From: Chitinophaga pendula
GTDB taxonomy: Bacteria; Bacteroidota; Bacteroidia; Chitinophagales; Chitinophagaceae
Direction: 5' to 3'
Length of the DNA: 64,000 nucleotides
Assembly (NCBI RefSeq): GCF_020386615.1
Contig: NZ_CP077769.1
Location: 6,249,501-6,313,500 of the forward strand
A program made the position numbers and the translations under genes. The notes beneath the pieces were generated by a model. That model was not told the origin of the DNA. It saw only the letters and a program-made list of their open reading frames with translations, and did no database searches. Below, piece after piece: positions 9,020 to 16,265 of this stretch. Numbering within the stretch: position 1 is the stretch's first letter; each line of letters begins with the position of its first letter.

Positions 9020-10834
9020 CTATTTTACCTCTTCTGCTTTCATCATCTTAGCAGATTTCTTACGCTCTTCCTCATCCAGGATGGTCTTACGCATACGGAT
9101 GTGGTTAGGCGTTACCTCGATACACTCATCGTGCTGGATATATTCCATACACTCTTCCAGTGTCATCAGGATCTTAGGAGCAATGTTAGTAGCCGCATCA
9201 CTTCCGCTCGCACGCATGTTGGTCAGCTTCTTACCCTCGTTGGCATTTACTACCAGGTCACCCGGTTTATTGTTCTCACCAATGATCATACCTCTGTACA
9301 CCTCTTCTCCTGGATCTACGAAGAAAGAACCTCTATCCTGCAGTTTGTCCAGAGAATAACCAGTGGTAGAACCCGCTTCTTTCGCGATCAATACACCGTT
9401 GTTACGACCAGGGATCGGGCCTTTCCAGGGTTTGTAATCGCTGAAACGGTGCGCCATTACTGCCTCACCAGCAGTAGCAGTCAACATTTGCGTACGCAAA
9501 CCGATCAGACCACGGGAAGGAATATCGAATTCCAGGTGTTGCATTTCACCTTTAGTCTCCATGATCAGCATCTCACCCTTACGACGAGTGACCAGGTCGA
9601 TCACTTTGCTGGCGAATTCCTGCGGTACATCTACTACTAATATCTCATATGGCTCACATTTCTTACCATCCACATGTTTTATCAATACCTGCGGCTGTCC
9701 TACTGTCAATTCATAACCTTCACGACGCATTGTTTCGATCAATACACCCAGGTGAAGGATACCACGACCGTATACGAGGAAAGTATCCGCATTGTCAGAG
9801 TCAACTACACGCAAAGCCAGGTTCTTTTCCGTCTCTTTCACCAAACGATCACGTAAGTGACGGGAAGTCACGAACTTACCATCTTTACCAAAGAACGGAG
9901 AGTTGTTGATACCAAACAGCATGTTCATGGTAGGCTCATCTACACTGATGATCGGCAGTGCTTCCGGGTTTTCCGCATCAGCAATGGTATCACCAATGTT
10001 GAAATCTTCCAGACCCACTACCGCACAGATATCACCGGCCACTACCTCCGTTACTCTCTTCTTACCAAGCGCTTCAAATACATACAGTTCTTTCACGCGG
10101 GACTTCTTGATAGAACCATCTGCTTGCATCAAAGCAATCGGCTGGTTCTCACGGATCTCACCACGGGTTACTTTACCTACCGCAATACGACCGAGGAAAG
10201 AAGAATAATCCAGTGAAGTAATCTGCAGCTGTAAAGTACCTTCGCTCACTTTAGGCTCCGGTACATATTGCAGGATACCATCCATCAGCGGAGTAATATC
10301 TTCACTTTGCGTCAGGGAACTGTTGAACCAGCCATTTTTACCAGAACCATAGAAGGTAGGGAAGTTCAGCTGCTCTTCAGTAGCATCCAGGTTAAAGAAT
10401 AATTCGAATACAGAATCATGTACCTCATCCGGGCGACAGTTAGGTTTATCAACCTTGTTGATCACCACAATAGGTTTCAGATGCAGTTGCAATGCTTTTT
10501 GCAACACGAAACGTGTCTGGGGCATCGGACCTTCAAAAGCATCTACCAGCAGGATCACACCGTCCGCCATTTTCAATACACGCTCTACCTCACCACCAAA
10601 GTCGGCGTGGCCTGGGGTATCGATCACATTGATCTTGGTACCCTTGTACTCCACAGATGCGTTCTTACTAAAGATGGTGATACCACGCTCCTTCTCCAGG
10701 TCGTTGCTATCCATGATCAGGTCACCGGTCTCCTGGTTAGCCCGGAAAACGTTCGCCTGATGAAGGATTTTATCAACCAATGTCGTTTTACCGTGGTCTA
10801 CGTGCGCAATAATTGCGATATTACGAATATTCAT
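9020..10834 (-). CDS. typA: Translational GTPase TypA/BipA
   Basis: A ribosome-associated translation GTPase of the EF-G group, important in ribosome assembly and growth under stress. The GTPase motifs are intact: AHVDHGKTT (G1), RGITI (G2), DTPGHADFGGEV (G3) and NKVDKP (G4). EF-Tu domain II, EF-G C-terminal and the BipA-specific C-terminal domain follow (SRGLIGLRTQML, then NEGKKLTNMRASGSD). I chose the ATG at 10834 (MNIRNIAIIAHVDHG), the standard family start. An in-frame ATG at 10873 would add 13 residues and is also possible because the promoter-like TACCTTTG lies at 10899-10906. Length about 604 residues is normal. Confidence 0.96.
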   Translation of the reverse strand: MNIRNIAIIAHVDHGKTTLVDKILHQANVFRANQETGDLIMDSNDLEKERGITIFSKNASVEYKGTKINVIDTPGHADFGGEVERVLKMADGVILLVDAFEGPMPQTRFVLQKALQLHLKPIVVINKVDKPNCRPDEVHDSVFELFFNLDATEEQLNFPTFYGSGKNGWFNSSLTQSEDITPLMDGILQYVPEPKVSEGTLQLQITSLDYSSFLGRIAVGKVTRGEIRENQPIALMQADGSIKKSRVKELYVFEALGKKRVTEVVAGDICAVVGLEDFNIGDTIADAENPEALPIISVDEPTMNMLFGINNSPFFGKDGKFVTSRHLRDRLVKETEKNLALRVVDSDNADTFLVYGRGILHLGVLIETMRREGYELTVGQPQVLIKHVDGKKCEPYEILVVDVPQEFASKVIDLVTRRKGEMLIMETKGEMQHLEFDIPSRGLIGLRTQMLTATAGEAVMAHRFSDYKPWKGPIPGRNNGVLIAKEAGSTTGYSLDKLQDRGSFFVDPGEEVYRGMIIGENNKPGDLVVNANEGKKLTNMRASGSDAATNIAPKILMTLEECMEYIQHDECIEVTPNHIRMRKTILDEEERKKSAKMMKAEEVK

Positions 10835-10898
10835 ATGCTTAACTATTTCGTCGTCAGCTTTTAAATTTTTCATGGCCAACAACTACGAAAAGAAGGCG

Positions 10899-10906
10899 CA
10901 AAGGTA
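10899..10906 (-). promoter_or_regulatory. Putative -7 element (TACCTTTG) for typA
   Basis: Exact TAnnTTTG match on the minus strand; transcription would begin near 10892, before both possible ATG starts. Confidence 0.5.
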
Positions 10907-11073
10907 CGAAAACCAGCCGAGATTGAAGGAAAGAGGCTTTAAATAAATGTAATCATTTGACGCCTACCCCACTTGCCATCTAATATAGACTGGAAATCAG
11001 CGGATTAATTATCCAGGATACTTTTCAGGCATCACATTTGCTGCCAGGAAACCACATCAATCGCCATTGCCCG

Positions 11074-12090
11074 ATGAAAGTCCGTTCTACGATGCACCGC
11101 CATATACTGGCACTATTAATCTTACTGTTACTCCACACCGCCCTCATCGCCCAGAAGATTACCCCAATGGATGCTGTACTGAGTGATTATAACTATCCAT
11201 ATCCGGTACACTTCTTCTCACTCAAAAGCCAGGGTCAGGAACTGCAAATGGCTTTTATGGACGTACAACCGACCCAGCCAAATGGGAAGACCATACTACT
11301 GCTACATGGCAAGAATTTTTGCGGTGCTTATTGGGACAGCACAGCAGCCGACCTCTCACAGGCCGGATACCGGGTCATTATACCAGACCAGATCGGCTTC
11401 GGTAAATCCTCTAAACCACCACGCTTACAATATACCTTCCAGCTATTGGCTGAACAGACGAAGGCCTTGCTGGATAGCCTTAAAGTGCCTAAAACAGCTA
11501 TTCTCGGACACTCTATGGGTGGTATGCTGGCTACCAGGTTCACCTTGATGTACCCCGGGCTGGTATCTGCCCTGATACTAGAAAATCCTATAGGACTCGA
11601 AGATTGGAAACTTAAAGTCCCCTATCAATCCGTCGACAAATGGTATTCCTCCGAATTACAACAGGACTATACCAAGATCAAACAATATCAACTCGACAAT
11701 TATTATGCAGGAAAATGGAAGCCGGCATTTGAGAAATGGGCTACACTCCTGGCGGGATGGACAGTAGGCCCGGACTATGCACAGGTAGCCTGGAACGCCG
11801 CTCTCACCTATGACATGATCTTCACACAACCTGTGTGCTACGAATTCAGTCAGATCAAAGTTCCCACCTTGCTGATCATCGGACAAAGGGATCGTACCGC
11901 TTTGGGAAAGGCCAATGTATCCGATGCCGTCCGTAAAACAATGGGAGATTATCCAACATTAGGTAAAGAAACAGCGCAGCAGATAACACATGCGAAACTG
12001 GTACCGCTGGAAGGAGTCGGCCACCTGCCACATATTGAAGCCTATCAGGCATTCATTACTCCGTTATTGGAATTTTTACAGGCGAATTGA
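11074..12090 (+). CDS. Secreted alpha/beta hydrolase
   Basis: About 338 residues from the ATG at 11074; a TTG at 11038 overlaps a promoter-like CACATTTG and gives an implausible extension. The signal peptide is the Leu-rich stretch ending TALIAQ. The catalytic domain shows LLLHGKNFCG (oxyanion HG), PDQIGFGKSSKP, the nucleophile elbow GHSMGG, an acid-region GQRDRTALGK and the C-terminal His in EGVGHLPHIE. This pattern is typical of haloalkane dehalogenase, epoxide hydrolase and lactonase-like alpha/beta hydrolases. The substrate cannot be told. The gene is convergent with the patatin gene, and the two stop codons abut within TGATCA (12088-12093). Confidence 0.88.
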   Translation: MKVRSTMHRHILALLILLLLHTALIAQKITPMDAVLSDYNYPYPVHFFSLKSQGQELQMAFMDVQPTQPNGKTILLLHGKNFCGAYWDSTAADLSQAGYRVIIPDQIGFGKSSKPPRLQYTFQLLAEQTKALLDSLKVPKTAILGHSMGGMLATRFTLMYPGLVSALILENPIGLEDWKLKVPYQSVDKWYSSELQQDYTKIKQYQLDNYYAGKWKPAFEKWATLLAGWTVGPDYAQVAWNAALTYDMIFTQPVCYEFSQIKVPTLLIIGQRDRTALGKANVSDAVRKTMGDYPTLGKETAQQITHAKLVPLEGVGHLPHIEAYQAFITPLLEFLQAN

Positions 12091-14331
12091 TCAGCGCTTT
12101 TTTTCGCGCATTAACTGCATAATATAGTTGAAAGCACTGGTGTTGGCAGGGTTTTCCAATGCAATAGCAATGTCTGCTTTTTCCCTGCTGGTAAGATGCC
12201 AGCTTAGGGCAGCTGCTTTACTTTCTTGCTGAGGCACATACTGCAGGATCACCCGGTGAAATTTATCAGGAAAATATCCTTCTACGTAGTTAATCAGGTG
12301 ATCCTGACTAAAGTCCTGCATCGCACTCCAATGCTGTTGCATGGTAAACAAAGGTTCGAACATGAGATCGCTCAGTCCTTTTGTTTTTTTAATCGCAGCA
12401 ATATCGTTTTTACGTGTATCTCTCACCTGCAAAAAGATAACGCCGGCAGTATGCGTATTGATCCAATCCCGGAAAGTATACAGAAATCTTAAGGATGTCT
12501 GCTGACCGAAGTTATCCCGGATGCCTGCATCCATCACATCTACGATCGGCGTACTCGGCAAATATACATTTGGAAGTACATACGGGAAAGTGGCACACAT
12601 GCGGATAGCACTCGTCACCCGCAGATCCATAGCTCCTTGCACAGCAAAATACTGCGCAAAATCCACCCCATCCACATCCCGTATAGGTCGGGTCGGAAAT
12701 TCATATTCCGGCGCACATAAATAGCTCACCGGCTGCGGGGAAATCAACAACCGACGCCCATCAGCGTTGATAGTAGCATTCCATACCAGCATTGGTATCA
12801 AGGCTTGCTGTTCGGGTAGCTGATATTCCCGCAATGTTCTCTCCAATACGTGCCCTGTATTTGTATTCAGCTGGCGTTCAAATGCATATCCGCGATCCTT
12901 CGCGTAATGATTGTTACCAATACGAAAAGTCCGGAAAGGTATGATGAAGTCATTCACAGCCATTGCAGAGAAAACAGAATTAAGCAGATCTTTTGAGATA
13001 CGGGCAGTATAAGCAGTATCATTCAGTTGGATCGGAGCGCCTTGCTGTTTGCGGTAATACAGTTCCCTGAAATAAGTAGCGCCCATCATACCTCCGGAGG
13101 CACCCGTCATCAAAACCGTATGTTTCATCAGGTCGCCTGCCATCATACTATCCAATCGCTGCAAAACATTCATACTCCACGTTGCGGCACGCGACCCCCC
13201 GCCACTGAAATTCATCACTACCAGCATAGGCTTCTCTCCTTTCGGAAAATGAGAACGCCAGTTCTCCAATATCTTCCGTGTTTGCTCAGTATCATTATCC
13301 GCCCGTTCCTTGGTAAAAAAGTCCTGTAGCGCACTGGCACTATATTCCGGCCGCTCCTTCTTCATCCGGTAACTTAGGCCATACGCCTTATTACGGTTAT
13401 CCACCCAATCATGCTCCACCATCCAGTTCAGCGCAAACAAGATCACCAGCAACATAGGTATAGCCCAGCTCTGCAACACATAAGCATATGCACCAGCAAT
13501 GCCTATAAGAAAAGCAAAGAACAACATCACACTGGCGCCCGCCGGTATACGAAATACCGTATAGTCCATCATAAAGGCCAGTATAACCAGGAATACCAGC
13601 GCCAACCCTACCGTGATCATCGCTGCAAAATGGTGCTGCTTCAGAATACTATCCAGGTAATGTTTGTTATAGTGGTCCACATTCCTTGCTCTCCGTACCT
13701 TCCAGGGTGTATTAAAGTAGTTGTGGACAGGCAATGCATTCTCATCCGGCTCCTGTGTCGGCTTCAGCACCATCTTCAGGAAGTTGCGGGTATTACCGAA
13801 TTTCCGCTCCAGCCGCCGTCCTATATTTTTATCCGCATTAAAAAAATAAAAGAAAGAAAAGAAGATCACAAAAAGGTATCCACAAACAAAACCTTCCGCC
13901 AGCAGCAATATCTCGGGAAAGCTGCTTAGCTGTTGGTAACGCTGATATTCCCATCCCCGGAATAACAGACATAGCAAAAATGCCAGCGGAATAATGGAAT
14001 TGTTCAAACAGTATTTGAAAAACGGCTGTGTGGTGGTGGCAAGAAATTTAAACCGGCCCGTATGCAGGATAAAGGTCGTAATATGCCAGCTCATGGTAAA
14101 GATACCAGCAGCTATGCCTAATATCGTTGTACTGTAAAAGTTTACATTCCCCAGGTATTCCGGGTCCAGGTACAACGCGTCTCCACCAAATACTTTGGCA
14201 AAACCACCATTGATCGTACTAAACAGGATCAACCAGAATATCAGCAATACCTGATACTTGCGAAAATGCAACAGTAGCAACTGTATAGGGAATGAATAGT
14301 AGATCTTGACCAACAGCAACTTCGCTTTCAT
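12091..14331 (-). CDS. Membrane-embedded patatin-like phospholipase
   Basis: A 746-residue protein with about eight hydrophobic segments in residues 10-310 fused to a patatin domain in the C-terminal half. Patatin hallmarks are the oxyanion loop FSGGGSR (residues 375-381), the nucleophile elbow TGASGG (Ser412) and a DAG motif in VDVMDAGIRDN that supplies the catalytic Asp. The expected activity is lipid acyl hydrolysis by a Ser-Asp dyad at the inner membrane. Such membrane-anchored patatins occur in Bacteroidota, but their physiological substrate is not known to me. It ends directly against the alpha/beta hydrolase gene without spacing. Confidence 0.85.
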   Translation of the reverse strand: MKAKLLLVKIYYSFPIQLLLLHFRKYQVLLIFWLILFSTINGGFAKVFGGDALYLDPEYLGNVNFYSTTILGIAAGIFTMSWHITTFILHTGRFKFLATTTQPFFKYCLNNSIIPLAFLLCLLFRGWEYQRYQQLSSFPEILLLAEGFVCGYLFVIFFSFFYFFNADKNIGRRLERKFGNTRNFLKMVLKPTQEPDENALPVHNYFNTPWKVRRARNVDHYNKHYLDSILKQHHFAAMITVGLALVFLVILAFMMDYTVFRIPAGASVMLFFAFLIGIAGAYAYVLQSWAIPMLLVILFALNWMVEHDWVDNRNKAYGLSYRMKKERPEYSASALQDFFTKERADNDTEQTRKILENWRSHFPKGEKPMLVVMNFSGGGSRAATWSMNVLQRLDSMMAGDLMKHTVLMTGASGGMMGATYFRELYYRKQQGAPIQLNDTAYTARISKDLLNSVFSAMAVNDFIIPFRTFRIGNNHYAKDRGYAFERQLNTNTGHVLERTLREYQLPEQQALIPMLVWNATINADGRRLLISPQPVSYLCAPEYEFPTRPIRDVDGVDFAQYFAVQGAMDLRVTSAIRMCATFPYVLPNVYLPSTPIVDVMDAGIRDNFGQQTSLRFLYTFRDWINTHTAGVIFLQVRDTRKNDIAAIKKTKGLSDLMFEPLFTMQQHWSAMQDFSQDHLINYVEGYFPDKFHRVILQYVPQQESKAAALSWHLTSREKADIAIALENPANTSAFNYIMQLMREKKR

Positions 14332-14389
14332 GAATCTTTAGTTGCAATAAACTTACGAAAAATAGCCGTAGTTATGAAGCAGGACTGCA

Positions 14390-14432
14390 TTAAAACAAAA
14401 GGCCCCCACTGGTCATCTTCCAGGGGAGGCCC
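14390..14432 (-). terminator. Terminator after heme A synthase gene
   Basis: On the minus strand GGCCTCCCCTGG pairs with CCAGTGGGGGCC (one G-T, one mismatch), followed by TTTTGTTTTA. Confidence 0.7.
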
Positions 14433-14440
14433 ATTCAACA

Positions 14441-15496
14441 TCATAAATATCCGACAGCTGGAGCTTTTTGTGTGAGGTAAAAAGTCCATACCAACGACAA
14501 TAACAACAACATACCTACAAACTGGTGCAAAATACCGTAAGAGATAGGGATATGCACATCACTGTTGAGGATCGTGAGTACTCCTAGCAGCACCTGTAGT
14601 AAAACCAGCAACAACGGCAGATACCTTACACGATGTAACAGGCTGCTCTCCGGCGTTTGTGAGGCTTTCCACCACCATAAAGCCACCAGTAGGGTAATAA
14701 GGTAGGCAAGCCCCCGGTGAATGAATTGTATGGTAATATGATTATGCGTAATGTCTGTCACAAAACCTCCTTTAACAAACATGCCGCCGGGCACCCACAT
14801 GCCATTAATATCCGGCCAGGTATTAGCACTGAGTGCAGCATGCAACCCCGCCATAAAAGCACCGTAGATCAGTTGCACAGTCAGCAGGCCTAACAACCAT
14901 ACGTTCAGTTTGCGTAGCCCGGGAACATTCAGTATCTCACTACGTGGAACACTGAGTTTCATGGCAAACCATAAAACATAGCATAATAATATCAGTGCGG
15001 CAATAAAATGTGCCGCGAGACGAATATGACTTACGTATAAATTCTCTTCATTCAGCCCACTTTTTACCATGATCCAGCCTACCGCCCCCTGCAACGCCCC
15101 CAACACAAATAATATGATCATGGGATTCACCATCGTCCGGTCTATCTTCCGCCTTATCAGGAAATAAATAAACGGGACCGCAAACACCAGACCCATCAAC
15201 CTGGCCCAGTCACGATGTAGCCACTCCCAGAAGAAAATAAACTTAAAATCAGAGAGCGTAAAGTGATTATTCACATATTTGTACTGCGCTATCTGCTGGT
15301 ACTGTTCAAACGCCTTTTGCCAAGCTTGCTCATTCATCGGCGGCAAAGCACCTAGTATTGGCTTCCACTCCGTAATAGATAACCCCGATCCGGTTAACCT
15401 GGTCAGTCCCCCCAATAGCACCTGTACGATGATCATCCCGACTCCTATATAAAGCCAGATCGCTACCGGCCTGTGATTTGACGTCATTTTTTCCAT
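14441..15496 (-). CDS. ctaA: Heme A synthase (COX15/CtaA family)
   Basis: Converts heme O to heme A for aa3-type cytochrome oxidase in the inner membrane. The roughly 351-residue protein has eight predicted helices and the family signatures GGLTRLTGSGLSITEWKP in the first loop, FFWEWLHRDWAR (heme-ligand His), SHIRLAAHF (His) and IQFIHRGLAY with a further His in the final helices (ILHQFVG). The longer linker with WQKAFEQYQQIAQYKYVN is typical of the COX15 type. The ATG at 15496 was chosen; the preceding in-frame TTG falls within the promoter TAATTTTG. No other cytochrome oxidase assembly gene is adjacent. Confidence 0.93.
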   Translation of the reverse strand: MEKMTSNHRPVAIWLYIGVGMIIVQVLLGGLTRLTGSGLSITEWKPILGALPPMNEQAWQKAFEQYQQIAQYKYVNNHFTLSDFKFIFFWEWLHRDWARLMGLVFAVPFIYFLIRRKIDRTMVNPMIILFVLGALQGAVGWIMVKSGLNEENLYVSHIRLAAHFIAALILLCYVLWFAMKLSVPRSEILNVPGLRKLNVWLLGLLTVQLIYGAFMAGLHAALSANTWPDINGMWVPGGMFVKGGFVTDITHNHITIQFIHRGLAYLITLLVALWWWKASQTPESSLLHRVRYLPLLLVLLQVLLGVLTILNSDVHIPISYGILHQFVGMLLLLSLVWTFYLTQKAPAVGYL

Positions 15497-15504
15497 AAGC
15501 GCTG

Positions 15505-15512
15505 CAAAATTA
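15505..15512 (-). promoter_or_regulatory. Putative -7 element (TAATTTTG) for ctaA
   Basis: Exact TAnnTTTG match just upstream of the ATG at 15496; the transcript would be nearly leaderless, or translation may begin at the ATG at 15487. Confidence 0.4.
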
Positions 15513-15679
15513 AGTATCAAATGCGAAACTGACGCCCGGGAAGGGATAAAAAACTACATAACAAACCCGTTCTGTAGTATCCCCTCTCTGATAAGGTCAA
15601 AACAATCGATATAAAATTTTTAATTAAAATTCTCACATTATTTTAACACTTCGGTAATATTCTGTTAACCGAGACGTAT

Positions 15680-15687
15680 GATCTTTG
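15680..15687 (+). promoter_or_regulatory. Putative -7 element (GATCTTTG)
   Basis: Repeated octamer also upstream of recA and obgE; it would give a leader of about 75 bases for the gene at 15766. Confidence 0.35.
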
Positions 15688-15765
15688 CGGAGAAAATTGA
15701 AAGGCATCTTTGTATTAGCTAATACTGCCCCCTTAAAAGCTCAAACATTTTAAAACACAAATGTC

Positions 15766-16203
15766 ATGAAACACCTGCTTTCTATACCCAAAGTATTGGG
15801 TATCGTATTAGCTTCCCTCTTTATAACTTCGGTAACAGCAACTGCTCAGCAACGTGCATATGCTTATAATACCAGCCGTATCAGCAACGAAAAACCTAAC
15901 GATGGCGCCGCTCCCAGCATTCAACTGGTACAGCCAGCCAAAGACTCCTTGTTGTTCCGCCTGCGCGTAGACAATCCCAGCAACGAAAAACTGGTATTGT
16001 TTATCAAAGACCGTAACAACAATACCCTGCATAGAGAAGTATTGCCTGCAACACAACTCTATATTGCTCGCTACAACTTACAGTCCCTCGAAGATGGTGA
16101 TTACACCTTCGAGATCCGTAACAATAAAAACAAAGTAGCAGAAAAAGCGATTGCGATCGGTACCAAAACACAGGTAAACCGCATTGTTACAAACATCGAA
16201 TAG
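15766..16203 (+). CDS. Small secreted beta-sandwich protein, unknown function
   Basis: A 145-residue exported protein with a signal peptide ending TSVTATAQ (about residue 28). The mature part is a single compact domain: SIQLVQPAKDSLLFRLRVDN, ERNNNTL-type turns, a LEDGDYTFEIRN strand and a C-terminal strand. It looks like the small immunoglobulin-like domain found in many Bacteroidota secreted proteins and sorting domains, standing alone here. No catalytic residues are suggested. It has its own promoter-like element and terminator and so is probably monocistronic. Confidence 0.75.
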   Translation: MKHLLSIPKVLGIVLASLFITSVTATAQQRAYAYNTSRISNEKPNDGAAPSIQLVQPAKDSLLFRLRVDNPSNEKLVLFIKDRNNNTLHREVLPATQLYIARYNLQSLEDGDYTFEIRNNKNKVAEKAIAIGTKTQVNRIVTNIE

Positions 16204-16233
16204 TTGCGAATACTTATAACCGAAAACAAGAAA

Positions 16234-16265
16234 AGAGAAGGGCCTCCCGCCTTTCTCTTTTTATT
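16234..16265 (+). terminator. Terminator after the 145-residue secreted protein
   Basis: AGAGAAGGG pairs with CCTTTCTCT (one G-T), followed by TTTTTATTT. The stop codon of the convergent GH3 gene lies inside this T-tract. Confidence 0.75.
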
